Counted from the first letter of the stretch, positions 1 through 7,572 are shown. The stretch: DNA of 10,391 nucleotides from Sulfurovum sp. (GCA_022729615.1 DZAQ01000041.1:1-10391), one strand, 5' to 3'. The notes: a model not told the origin generated them from the letters alone. Translations and numbers: made by a program.

Positions 1-2235
1 ATCTTTTTTGACATATCGATTGATCGTTTTGAGGAACTCTTTTTGTGTGAAATTTGCTTTGAGCACGATGAGCGTGATATCTGAAAGACGCATGATCTTC
101 ACGGCATCTGCAACCAGCCCTACAGGGGGAGAATCTATCAAAATATAGTCATAACTCTCTCTTAGTTCATCGATGACGGCATCTAGGAGTGTCTCCATGA
201 TCAGTTCGGTAGGATTGGGAGGTTTTGGACCGCTTGTGATGATATGGAGATTCTTGTGCGGTGTCATCTGTATGACATCACTGAGTGTATGTTTTTTGGC
301 AAGAAGTGTACTCATCCCGATACTGTTGGGAAGATCGTATTTTTTGCATAGAGACGCTTTTCTCATATCAAGATCAAGGATGATCGCCCTCTTGCTGCTT
401 CTTGCGATGGTATCTGCAAGGTGGGAGATAATGTGGCTTTTCCCTTCGCCTGAAACAGAGGAGGTGAAGGTGAGCAGTTTGGATTTGTCAGTGCGGTGTG
501 AAAATTCAAGATTGATCCATAGAGCACGCATTGCCTCTTTGTGGTGTTCAATATTCTTTTTGGTATCTAAATGGGGTATAGAGCCGTAGATCGGGATCGT
601 CGATAGTTTTTCGATCTCATCAATGGTCTTGACAGTGCTGTTTAGAAAATCTCTCAAAAAAGCAAGAGCGATACCAAAAATAAGACCCAAGATCAATCCT
701 ACCAAAATGATAAGTTGACGCTGGGGTTTTATCGCTCCTCCGGGTTCAAAAGCAGGCTCGATGATCCTGACATCGGAAACAGTCGATGACTGCGCTATAG
801 CAGTCTCTGCCCTCTCTTCGAGGAGCATAGTATGTATCTTCTCGTTAACCGTAAAATTCCGGCTCAGCTCTTCAAGTCTTTTTTCTTGCTCCGGCAAACT
901 TTTGAGCGCGCTTTTGTGCTCTTCGATAAGGCTTTGAAGCGAGTGTTTACGCTTGTTGAGTGTGCGCAGACTGCTGAGAATAGCCTCTCTTAGCGAGCCT
1001 TTGAGCGAATCGAGCTGTTTATTGATCTTGAGTATATCCGGATGCTCTTTGGTGTAGTTCACGGAGAGAATGGCATACTGGGATGTTGCTTCTTGTATCT
1101 GTGATATTAGGCTATTGATGATCGGGCTTATCTCTTGCGCGGAACCCACATTGATACCGCGAATATCATCGTGCGTTTGGATGTAATTGAGGATATTTTC
1201 CAATACATCGATTTGCATATTGATCTCATAGTGTTGACTTTCAAGTTCTCCGAGTTTGCCGCTTGCCTGCTGTGCCTTCTCGCTGAGATTGATGACAATA
1301 TTGGTTGCTTTGTAATCTTGTAGTTTTTCCGCGGAACCCTTGAGCGTTTCACTGATCGCTTGGAGCTGCATATCGATAAAATATAATTTTTTCTTGGCGC
1401 CTTCGGTTTTGTAGAGAAGACGATCTTCGATATAGGCATTGACAACTGCGTCAAGGATATCCTTGGCGCGCAAAGGAACGGTATCGTTATAGTTTATCTC
1501 TATGATACTTCCCTCTTTGGTATATGACGAGGCAGAGAGTCCGCCCGATATCTCTGCGTCCATATCTTCGTTTGGCGTGATCGAGAAGGCGTAATTCTTA
1601 TCGGTAAGCGGATGTATTTTTTGAATGGTGATAACAAAAAATGGCGTTATGATTTTCTTGCCAAAGTGGTGTATTTGGTCGTAGAGGATGGGTTTTGTTT
1701 TGTATATATCCGGATTTGTAAACGAATAAAGCGTATTGAGAATTTTTGTTTTCAGTGATTGTTTGATGCGAAGTCTAAACTTTGTATCATCGATAGGGAT
1801 CAGCTCAAAGCGCACACCCTCCAATTTGGGATCCATCATTTCTGCAAGGGCGACAAAAGGAGACTCTTTGTAGAGTTCATAACTCTTGAAGTATTTATTG
1901 ACATAGTATTGAGTGCCAAGATTGAGATTTTCGAGTGCTTTTTTTGCGATCTTTTGGGTTTGTATGATGGAGGCTTCATCTTCGGTATCGCTATTGAAAT
2001 CATATCCTATGCCTATAAGATCATCCACTTGACGCTCATCAGAGGTAAGTTTGATCAAAGCGCTTGATTGATAAATATTTGGCTTGAAGTAGGCATATTG
2101 ATATGAAAAAGCTACAAATACAATGGAGATCAGAATAATTGATCTCTTGTAGCGAAAAATAACGGAGAATATTTCTCTCAGATCAATTTCGCCTTCATTG
2201 CTCTGTGCTGCAAGATAACTCTTATATGGCTCCAT
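1..2235 (-). CDS. Wzc-like polysaccharide co-polymerase / tyrosine autokinase (BY-kinase), partial at C-terminus
   Basis: An open frame of 745 codons with no stop runs off the left edge, so the C-terminus is missing. Proteins of this kind control chain length and export of capsule or exopolysaccharide from the inner membrane. The order is: short cytoplasmic N-terminus, first membrane span (about residues 32-50), Wzz-type periplasmic domain, long helical coiled-coil stretch (about 300-480), GNVR-like segment, second span (about 508-528), then the cytoplasmic kinase. The kinase shows Walker A SGEGKS (595-600), Walker A' LDLDMR (620-625) and Walker B ILIDSPP (Asp701), the BY-kinase signature. 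The C-terminal tyrosine cluster that is autophosphorylated would lie off the window. The ATG at 2235 is the only reasonable start, because an in-frame TAA lies six codons upstream. The ribosome site is weak (AAGG, or GTGGA nearer the ATG). The gene diverges from the cca-like gene. It is probably the end of, or an isolated member of, a polysaccharide locus to the left. Confidence 0.93.
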   Translation of the reverse strand, partial: MEPYKSYLAAQSNEGEIDLREIFSVIFRYKRSIILISIVFVAFSYQYAYFKPNIYQSSALIKLTSDERQVDDLIGIGYDFNSDTEDEASIIQTQKIAKKALENLNLGTQYYVNKYFKSYELYKESPFVALAEMMDPKLEGVRFELIPIDDTKFRLRIKQSLKTKILNTLYSFTNPDIYKTKPILYDQIHHFGKKIITPFFVITIQKIHPLTDKNYAFSITPNEDMDAEISGGLSASSYTKEGSIIEINYNDTVPLRAKDILDAVVNAYIEDRLLYKTEGAKKKLYFIDMQLQAISETLKGSAEKLQDYKATNIVINLSEKAQQASGKLGELESQHYEINMQIDVLENILNYIQTHDDIRGINVGSAQEISPIINSLISQIQEATSQYAILSVNYTKEHPDILKINKQLDSLKGSLREAILSSLRTLNKRKHSLQSLIEEHKSALKSLPEQEKRLEELSRNFTVNEKIHTMLLEERAETAIAQSSTVSDVRIIEPAFEPGGAIKPQRQLIILVGLILGLIFGIALAFLRDFLNSTVKTIDEIEKLSTIPIYGSIPHLDTKKNIEHHKEAMRALWINLEFSHRTDKSKLLTFTSSVSGEGKSHIISHLADTIARSSKRAIILDLDMRKASLCKKYDLPNSIGMSTLLAKKHTLSDVIQMTPHKNLHIITSGPKPPNPTELIMETLLDAVIDELRESYDYILIDSPPVGLVADAVKIMRLSDITLIVLKANFTQKEFLKTINRYVKKD

Positions 2236-2270
2236 ATAGCATCCACGCCTTTATTGTACTTTTCGCTTTT

Positions 2271-2276
2271 ATTGTA
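2271..2276 (-). promoter_or_regulatory. candidate -10 box (TACAAT) for the wzc-like gene
   Basis: Read on the minus strand the sequence is TACAAT, preceded by TATGA, about 36 bases before the ATG at 2235. Campylobacterota sigma-70 promoters usually have a -10 box and poor -35 conservation. Here no good -35 is visible at standard spacing. A second TACAAT lies 18 bases closer to the gene (2253-2258). Which is used cannot be told from sequence. Confidence 0.35.
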
Positions 2277-2316
2277 TCATAAGATTTTTCCAATAATAAA
2301 AAAATCGGTATTTTTT

Positions 2317-2386
2317 AGGAGGAAATGGTTAGAATATTCAAAAAAAGTCTTTAGCGTAGCACACAGAGAGGTGGCTGCTATTTTTT
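2317..2386 (+). promoter_or_regulatory. possible leader/attenuator upstream of the cca-like gene
   Basis: A strong Shine-Dalgarno AGGAGG (2317-2322) sits only two bases before an ATG (2325). That ATG opens a nine-codon frame (MVRIFKKSL) ending in TAG at 2352-2354. Directly after it, TAGCA (2357-2361) and TGCTA (2376-2380) can pair and are followed by six T (2381-2386), resembling a weak intrinsic terminator. The cca-like ribosome site follows at 2395. The stem is only five pairs, and TAGAAT (2330-2335) could instead be the -10 box, which would remove the small frame from the transcript. This is speculative. Confidence 0.25.
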
Positions 2387-2405
2387 ATCTGGAGAGGAGA
2401 GCTGT

Positions 2406-3578
2406 TTGCCACTTAAAACCAAAGAGATTTTATTTGCAAAATTCTTCAAACAAACACCTCCTGAAATACTAAAAAATATTGTGGCTATCACACATCTTCT
2501 CAAAGAGCGCTACAATGCAAAATGCTATATCGTCGGCGGTGCGGTGCGCGATCATTTGATGGGAGCGGTTTGTCAAGACTATGATATAGAGTGTTATGGT
2601 CTCACTCCCAATCAATTTGATAGTGCTATGAGCGAACTTGGCGCAGAGGGTGTTGGAAAAAGCTTTTTCGTCTATAAATACCGCAATTTGGATATTTCGC
2701 TCCCGCGAACAGAGCAGAAGAGAGGAGTAGGTCACAAAGGTTTTGGCGTCGAGTTGGCAACCGAACCCGAGGAGGCATCCAAGCGCAGAGATTTTACTGT
2801 CAATGCGCTCATGTATGATATGGAAAATGAGGTGATTTTGGACTACTGGGGCGGTCTGCACGATCTTGAAACCGGAATTTTGCGCGTGGTCAATCCGGAG
2901 ACATTCGCGGAGGATAGTCTGCGTGTCTTGCGCGCGATGAGTTTCGCTGCCCGTTTTGGTTTCAAGATCGAGGTGGCAAGCTGCAGGCTATGCGCAGAGA
3001 TGGCGCTTGATGACTTGCCCAAAGAGAGACTTTTCGGAGAGTTTGAAAAGATGTTCAAGGGGGAGTATCCAATCTATGGACTCTACTATCTTTTTGCGCT
3101 CAAGATAGCGCCGAAGCTCTTCGGTGTAGAGATAAGTTATCCGGATTTTTACCGGCTCTCAAGAGAGTTTATGCGCGCGCAAAGTGCATTTCTTGAGCCG
3201 ATGCGCCCCTACTATTTTCTCTATATTTTCGCCTTATTTTTGGGTGTTGATCGAAGAGCGCTGCTTGAGAGGATCGCCGCTCCAAAGTGCTATTTCAAAA
3301 AAATCGCAGATGCGCCGCTGCTGCCTTCGCAGATCGATTGTGCCTTTGCAGCCTCAGCGGCACGCAAAGAGGGGCTGGAGCGCTTCGTGGGGAATTACCA
3401 TCCAAAAGTAAGAGCCATCGCCCAAAAACTTGGCATTTGGGATGCTCCTTTGAAGATCGGCATTACAGCCAAAGAGCTCATGGCTCAAGGGTATGAAGGC
3501 AAGGCGCTGGGCGAGGAGCTTGAAAATCGGGTAAATACAAAAATAAGGGAGTTGAATGAAAATTGCAGTGAGCTTTAG
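2406..3578 (+). CDS. cca: class II CCA tRNA nucleotidyltransferase / poly(A) polymerase family protein
   Basis: The protein has 390 residues. The family adds or repairs the 3' CCA end of tRNAs in the cytoplasm using CTP and ATP. The head domain has the GG motif (VGGAVRD, 43-49), the two metal-binding aspartates of the DYD motif (Asp58, Asp60), KRRDFTVNA (126-134), the basic loop before it with RTEQKRG, and the EDxxR nucleotide-selecting motif (Glu169, Asp170, Arg173) followed by LRAMSFAARFGF. LPKERLFGEF (205-213) matches the neck helix motif. No HD phosphohydrolase motif is seen in the C-terminal half, unlike the E. coli enzyme. I chose TTG at 2406 because AGGAG (2395-2399) lies six bases upstream and the head domain follows at the usual distance. 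The gene overlaps the patatin gene by 23 bases. CCA-adding is more likely than poly(A) or CC-only activity, but sequence reading alone does not settle specificity. Confidence 0.88.
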   Translation: MPLKTKEILFAKFFKQTPPEILKNIVAITHLLKERYNAKCYIVGGAVRDHLMGAVCQDYDIECYGLTPNQFDSAMSELGAEGVGKSFFVYKYRNLDISLPRTEQKRGVGHKGFGVELATEPEEASKRRDFTVNALMYDMENEVILDYWGGLHDLETGILRVVNPETFAEDSLRVLRAMSFAARFGFKIEVASCRLCAEMALDDLPKERLFGEFEKMFKGEYPIYGLYYLFALKIAPKLFGVEISYPDFYRLSREFMRAQSAFLEPMRPYYFLYIFALFLGVDRRALLERIAAPKCYFKKIADAPLLPSQIDCAFAASAARKEGLERFVGNYHPKVRAIAQKLGIWDAPLKIGITAKELMAQGYEGKALGEELENRVNTKIRELNENCSEL

Positions 3579-4308
3579 CGGCGGCGGATTGAGGGTCGCG
3601 GCGCATATCGGCGCGTTGAAATTTCTTGAGGAGCAAGGTGTCGAGATCACGGCTGTCTCGGGCAGCAGCGCCGGTGCGATGGTGGCGCTGATGGCGGCTA
3701 TGGGGTACTCTTCGGATGAGATGTATGCATTTTTGAAGAGTGTCAATCAGCGCGACCTCTTCAAGCTCACCTCCAATCCCGGTCTCTTTTCACTCCAAAA
3801 ACTCGAATCAAAACTCTCCCGGTTTGTAGGGTGCGATAGCTATGCGACGATGAAGATACCGCTCTTTATCTGCGTGACGGACATCAATAGCGGCGAGAGT
3901 CTCTATCTTGATAGCGGTGATCCTGTAGCCAATGTGATCGCTTCGTCATCACTCACGCCGACATTTGAAGCCAAAAAAATAGGCAAAAAGTACTATGTCG
4001 ATGGCGGCTTTAGCGATAATCTCCCGGTGCAGCCGCTCAAAGAGCTTGGAGAAAAAGTACTCGCGATCAATGTCAATCCGCTCACAGGAGGCAATCCAAA
4101 AGGCTTCAAGTCGCTTTTGATCCGCTCGATACTTATCATGCTCCATGCCAATGTGCGTCCCTCAAAAAAGATAACAGATGCCTATATAGACATAGAGGGA
4201 GTGGCGCGGATGCATCTGTTCAACTTCAAAGAGATAGAGACCGGTTACAAGGCTGGATATGAGGAGATCAAAGCGTCGTGGGATGAGCTCAAACAAAAGC
4301 TGATATAA
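3556..4308 (+). CDS. patatin-like phospholipase family protein
   Basis: This 250-residue protein is a compact stand-alone patatin domain, a Ser-Asp dyad lipid acyl hydrolase. The oxyanion-hole motif SGGGLR lies at 8-13, the nucleophile elbow GSSAG at 36-40 (Ser38), and the DGG motif carrying the second dyad residue at 149-151 (Asp149). All catalytic elements are intact. There is no signal peptide or beta-barrel domain, so it resembles the small cytoplasmic RssA/YchK-type members rather than secreted toxins such as ExoU or PlpD. The ATG at 3556 has AAGGGAG four bases upstream and lies inside the end of the cca-like gene, so translation is probably coupled. The physiological substrate is unknown; phospholipid or lysophospholipid turnover is the family expectation. 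Confidence 0.92.
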   Translation: MKIAVSFSGGGLRVAAHIGALKFLEEQGVEITAVSGSSAGAMVALMAAMGYSSDEMYAFLKSVNQRDLFKLTSNPGLFSLQKLESKLSRFVGCDSYATMKIPLFICVTDINSGESLYLDSGDPVANVIASSSLTPTFEAKKIGKKYYVDGGFSDNLPVQPLKELGEKVLAINVNPLTGGNPKGFKSLLIRSILIMLHANVRPSKKITDAYIDIEGVARMHLFNFKEIETGYKAGYEEIKASWDELKQKLI

Positions 4309-4309
4309 T
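4301..4309 (+). promoter_or_regulatory. extended -10 promoter element upstream of purU
   Basis: The sequence TGATATAAT is a perfect extended -10 (TGnTATAAT). It overlaps the TAA stop codon of the patatin gene (4306-4308) and lies 25 bases before the purU ATG. This would give a leader of about 19 bases that still holds the ribosome site AGAAGGA (4323-4329). No clear -35 is seen, which is normal for an extended -10. The motif could occur by chance, but its place just before a new gene supports an internal promoter. Confidence 0.5.
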
Positions 4310-4334
4310 ATGCCTACCAACCAGAAGGAACAAA

Positions 4335-5171
4335 ATGGAAAAAAGCGCGCGAGTATTAATCGACTGTAAAGATGAGATGGGGCTTGTCTATCGTATCAGT
4401 AAGATATTTTTTGATTTTGGGCTCAATATCGACAGCAACAGAGAGTTTGTTGACAAAGAGAGAGGCAAATTTTTTATGCGCTCAGAGGTGATGGGGTCAT
4501 TTGATGCGGGTAAGCTCAAAAATGAACTTGTTTCATCCTTGCCCAAGGATGCGCATGTGCGGGTGATCGTGCCCAAGCCCAAAAAAATCGTGCTTATGGC
4601 AACCAAGGAGTCGCATTGTCTGGGAGATATACTCATTCGCTGGGCTGATGGAGAGCTTGAGGCGGATATCGAAGCAGTGATCTCCAATCGTGATAATCTC
4701 AGAGAGCTCACGCGCCGTTTTGATATCCCCTTCTTGCATATTCCCTCCGATGGCATGGAGCGCAAAGACCACGAGCAGGCGCTCCTTGAGGTGCTTGACG
4801 GGCTGGAGTTTGATTATATGGTACTGGCAAAATATATGCGCATATTAAGCGCCGGTTTTGTCCATCGCTATCCTCAGAAGATTATCAACATCCACCACTC
4901 ATTTCTTCCTGCATTTGTCGGTGCCAATCCCTACAGGCAAGCACATGAAAGAGGGGTGAAGATCATCGGAGCAACAGCGCATTTCGTGACCATGGATCTG
5001 GATGAGGGTCCGATCATCTCCCAAAATGTGATCCCCGTAGATCACCGGTATGAGTGGCAGGATATGCAAAGAGCGGGCAGGGATGTAGAGAAGATCGTAC
5101 TTAGCAGGGCGCTCTCTTTGGTGCTGAGTGACCGCGTTTTTGTGAATGAAAACAAAACAGTTATTTTCTGA
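4335..5171 (+). CDS. purU: formyltetrahydrofolate deformylase
   Basis: The enzyme hydrolyses 10-formyltetrahydrofolate to tetrahydrofolate and formate, balancing the one-carbon pool and supplying formate for purine synthesis. At 278 residues it is close to the E. coli protein (280). An N-terminal ACT regulatory domain (about 5-80, starting RVLIDCKDEMGLVYRIS) precedes the formyltransferase-fold catalytic domain (about 84-278). Catalytic residues match the PurN/PurU set: Asn185 and His187 in NIHHSFLPAF, and Asp223 in LDEGPII. Other family blocks are TKESHCLGD (90-98), VLAKYMRIL (163-171) and GRDVEKIVLSRAL. The ATG at 4335 has AGAAGGA five bases upstream. The 26-base gap from the patatin gene and five-base gap to trmL suggest co-transcription. 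A methionyl-tRNA formyltransferase is excluded by the ACT domain and C-terminal match. Confidence 0.97.
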   Translation: MEKSARVLIDCKDEMGLVYRISKIFFDFGLNIDSNREFVDKERGKFFMRSEVMGSFDAGKLKNELVSSLPKDAHVRVIVPKPKKIVLMATKESHCLGDILIRWADGELEADIEAVISNRDNLRELTRRFDIPFLHIPSDGMERKDHEQALLEVLDGLEFDYMVLAKYMRILSAGFVHRYPQKIINIHHSFLPAFVGANPYRQAHERGVKIIGATAHFVTMDLDEGPIISQNVIPVDHRYEWQDMQRAGRDVEKIVLSRALSLVLSDRVFVNENKTVIF

Positions 5172-5176
5172 TACCA

Positions 5177-5674
5177 ATGTTTCATATCGTACTTGTACAC
5201 CCTCAAATACCGCCCAATACCGGAACCATAGGGAGGCTTTGCGTCAATCTTGATGCGACGCTGCATCTGATCAAGCCTTTGGGATTTGATATCGATGATA
5301 AGGCGGTCAAGCGAGCCGGACTTGATTATTGGCACAAGCTGAAGCTTGTGGTCTGGGAGAGTTTGGATGAGTTTTTGGAGCATCATCCCATCGATGAACA
5401 TACCCATTTGGCGACTACAAAAACTGATAAACTCTATTTCGATGCCAAGTTCGCAAAGGGCGACTATATCCTCTTTGGCTCGGAGACTGTGGGGATCGAT
5501 GAACGCATATTGTCTGCAAATCCCTCTGCATGCATCACGATACCGATGGGGGGCGAAGGCAGAAGCCTCAATCTGGGCGTAAGTGTCGGGATAGTCGTCT
5601 ATGAGGCGCTGCGCCAAAATTATGATGGTTTCAAGAAGATAACTATCGCCAATAAATTTGAGGAGGGTCAGTGA
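5177..5674 (+). CDS. trmL: tRNA (cytidine(34)-2'-O)-methyltransferase, SPOUT family
   Basis: TrmL (YibK) methylates the ribose 2'-OH of the wobble base C34 or cmnm5U34 in certain leucine tRNAs, using S-adenosylmethionine. The 165-residue length is typical for this minimal SPOUT enzyme. The N-terminal motif HPQIPPNTGTIGRLC (8-22) carries the conserved Asn and Arg. The C-terminal trefoil-knot cofactor site is seen as LFGSETVGI (99-107), IPMGGEGRSLNLGVSVGIVV (122-141) and YEALRQ. The start ATG lies five bases after the purU stop and has no clear Shine-Dalgarno, so it probably depends on translational coupling with purU. Its stop overlaps the GTG of the next small gene. Other SpoU-type methyltransferases are longer, so TrmL is the best fit. 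Confidence 0.95.
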   Translation: MFHIVLVHPQIPPNTGTIGRLCVNLDATLHLIKPLGFDIDDKAVKRAGLDYWHKLKLVVWESLDEFLEHHPIDEHTHLATTKTDKLYFDAKFAKGDYILFGSETVGIDERILSANPSACITIPMGGEGRSLNLGVSVGIVVYEALRQNYDGFKKITIANKFEEGQ

Positions 5675-5814
5675 GTATCGGGGATATTTTTTATATAGCT
5701 GCTATGATTCTTTTTGTATGGATCACCTTTGCGATCATTCGCAATTACTACCGCAATAAATTCAACAGTAACGGAGAACGGCTCGATATGCTCGATAAGT
5801 ACGAGCGAAAATGA
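5671..5814 (+). CDS. small single-span membrane protein, 47 residues, uncharacterised
   Basis: A GTG-initiated frame of 47 codons overlaps the trmL stop by four bases (GTGA). It has one of the best ribosome sites in the window, AGGAGG at 5661-5666, four bases upstream. The product starts MSIGDIFYIAAMILFVWITF. It has one hydrophobic span (about residues 5-23), then a strongly basic Arg/Asn/Lys/Tyr stretch and a charged tail ending DKYERK. By the positive-inside rule the C-terminus should be cytoplasmic. I do not recognise a family. The overlap, strong ribosome site and ordinary codon use argue that it is real. The DUF4153 gene follows after 15 bases, so the two may act together, although this is only inferred from position. 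Confidence 0.75.
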   Translation: MSIGDIFYIAAMILFVWITFAIIRNYYRNKFNSNGERLDMLDKYERK

Positions 5815-5829
5815 ATTTGTGGATTTGCT

Positions 5830-7560
5830 ATGGATATTAAAACTTCTGTTATTGCCTTGAAAGAGCAGCTTTTTTCATCAGTGAAGCGCTATCCTTTAGC
5901 ATCGGCATTCGCGTTTATATTTACTATTGCTTGCTGGGTATTGGTTGATGATCACAAGAATGTAATGATGCAAAAAATAGCATTTGCATCCTCGTTTGGA
6001 TTCTTTTTGCTAAGCGCTTTGCATCATTGGCGAAATAATAGCCTCACTCTCGGAATCGGAGCACTTTTGTCTCTGCTCTATTATTTCACCATACCCTCCG
6101 TGTTTGGGTTTGATACTGCTTTTGCCGGTAAATATGCTGTGTTGATCGTATCTTCTTTGATACTGTTGGCAGTATTGCCATTTTTGCAAAAGAGAGGTTC
6201 AAATCTGCAATCTTGGGCTTGGGAGCTCAATATTCTTTTGGCTCTTATCAGCAGCGCCGTATTTGGTTTGATCTTGTACGGCGGCTTGGCCGGAGCGATA
6301 AAAGCGACATCGGTCTTATTTGAATTTAGCGTAAGCGGAAAATACTATATGTACCTTATGGTCGCGATCATGGGGCTTTTTAGCAGCCACTATTTTCTAT
6401 CTTCATTAAGGCTCAATGATATTGATACCCAAAAAGCTTTTTATAACCGCTTTGGTGATTTTTTCGTCAGATATATACTCACATCGATCGCTTCTGTATA
6501 TGCTCTTATATTATCCGGTTATGTGTTCAAGATACTCATCACGCAAGAGTGGCCAAATGGGATTTTGGTGTGGCTTTCATTGGTTTTTGCATCATTATCA
6601 CTAGCAACATATCTCTTTTGGACACCATTGGGCGGCAAATACCGCAAGCTCTTGATCGGCGCTGCATTGGTTCAGTTGAGTCTGCTTTTTATCGCGATCT
6701 ATATGAGAGTATCGCAATATGGATGGAGCGCTGACCGCTACATGGTGACGATGTTTGGCATTTGGTTTGGAGTCGCCTTTGTATATCTGATCGTCAGTAA
6801 AGCTCCCAAATATGAGTTTCCGTTTGTTTTGCTGGCTCTTCTTTTGTTGATGAGTCAGTATGGCTGGAAAGTGAGCGCTTATGATGTGAGCGGCAGATCG
6901 CAAGCCGATAGGCTTGTGCGTCTGCTTGCGGAAAACCCCATTTTATCCACAAAGACACCCAAAGAGGTGCGGTGCTCTATTTCAAGCGCGATAGATATAT
7001 TGGCGCAACGGCACAATAGAGATCTGTTGGAGCAGATCATGCCCGATATGATAAAAAAATATGATGGCCAACATGGTTTTGATGTCAAGGATTATCGCGG
7101 GAATGGTTTCGCTGATTTTGCTGCCAAAGAGTTGGGTTTTAGCCATTTAAGCCAATGGGAATGCAGGCAAGATAATTTCAATAGAGCAGATGCAGGTCGA
7201 TATTTCGGTCACCACTGGGATGAACCGATATCGATATCGGGATACGATAGCTTGATAACCAATAAAAGAGTTATTCAATTTCAAAATGAGAGAGGAGATC
7301 GACCCAATATTGTCACTATTGGAGGAAAAAGTTTTGGCGGTGGCGAGTTTGATATCTCTTTATTGGTGAAGCGACTTATGCAGGCTAAAGAGATTAAAGA
7401 AAAAGGCATTGAGGACAATATCTCCGCAGACCACTATATCTACTCAGGCGAAAATGACAAAATAGCTATTCGAATATATTTTGAGCATTTGGGTATTAGC
7501 AAAGAAGGTGTCGCGACCGATGCGTTCGGGACTATATTGGTGCGTAAAAAGGAAAAATAA
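5830..7560 (+). CDS. DUF4153 family polytopic membrane protein with large soluble C-terminal domain
   Basis: This protein has 576 residues. The first 345 or so contain about ten or eleven hydrophobic spans (near 22-40, 49-66, 71-88, 101-119, 132-151, 171-191, 212-236, 244-264, 273-292, 303-324 and 328-343). The stretch MRVSQYGWSADRY (292-304) between the last spans is the signature I associate with the DUF4153 family, and I base the name on it. Residues about 350-576 are soluble, with no catalytic motif I recognise. Whether that part is periplasmic or cytoplasmic is unclear. The ATG at 5830 has only a weak GTGGA ribosome site six bases upstream, and an in-frame TGA at 5812 bars a longer start. 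The family's function is unknown. The gene ends the plus-strand run and a repeat element begins shortly after its stop. Confidence 0.8.
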   Translation: MDIKTSVIALKEQLFSSVKRYPLASAFAFIFTIACWVLVDDHKNVMMQKIAFASSFGFFLLSALHHWRNNSLTLGIGALLSLLYYFTIPSVFGFDTAFAGKYAVLIVSSLILLAVLPFLQKRGSNLQSWAWELNILLALISSAVFGLILYGGLAGAIKATSVLFEFSVSGKYYMYLMVAIMGLFSSHYFLSSLRLNDIDTQKAFYNRFGDFFVRYILTSIASVYALILSGYVFKILITQEWPNGILVWLSLVFASLSLATYLFWTPLGGKYRKLLIGAALVQLSLLFIAIYMRVSQYGWSADRYMVTMFGIWFGVAFVYLIVSKAPKYEFPFVLLALLLLMSQYGWKVSAYDVSGRSQADRLVRLLAENPILSTKTPKEVRCSISSAIDILAQRHNRDLLEQIMPDMIKKYDGQHGFDVKDYRGNGFADFAAKELGFSHLSQWECRQDNFNRADAGRYFGHHWDEPISISGYDSLITNKRVIQFQNERGDRPNIVTIGGKSFGGGEFDISLLVKRLMQAKEIKEKGIEDNISADHYIYSGENDKIAIRIYFEHLGISKEGVATDAFGTILVRKKEK

Positions 7561-7572
7561 TCGCGAAATCCA

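Larger units (their letters stand above)
2236..2405. other. divergent intergenic region between the wzc-like and cca-like genes
   Basis: These 170 bases are AT-rich and hold no convincing gene. They must carry the promoters for both divergent genes. The motif TTTATTGTA occurs twice in direct orientation, at 2250-2258 and 2268-2276, one start every 18 bases. On the minus strand each copy reads TACAATAAA, so they could be alternative -10 boxes or half-sites for a regulator. A TTG-initiated 72-codon frame (2254-2472) crosses into the cca-like gene but has no family character and is not called. Confidence 0.6.

Noticed and set aside
173..2067. Several plus-strand and minus-strand frames of 60-138 codons inside the wzc-like gene
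   Set aside because: The 745-codon minus-strand frame reads through the whole region with clear BY-kinase motifs. The others are out-of-frame or antisense shadows. The gene is not broken; it only lacks a stop because it leaves the window.
2254..2472. Plus-strand 72-codon frame with TTG start in the divergent region
   Set aside because: It has no ribosome site or family-like sequence, and overlaps the start of the CCA enzyme gene in another frame.
3556..4308. Patatin protein as a secreted phospholipase toxin or an anti-phage CapV-type effector
   Set aside because: It has no signal peptide, barrel or fused domain, and no neighbouring nucleotide cyclase or other defence gene is present.
4899..5617. 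Minus-strand frames opposite purU and trmL (92 and 191 codons)
   Set aside because: They are antisense to two clearly conserved enzymes and have no recognisable domain.
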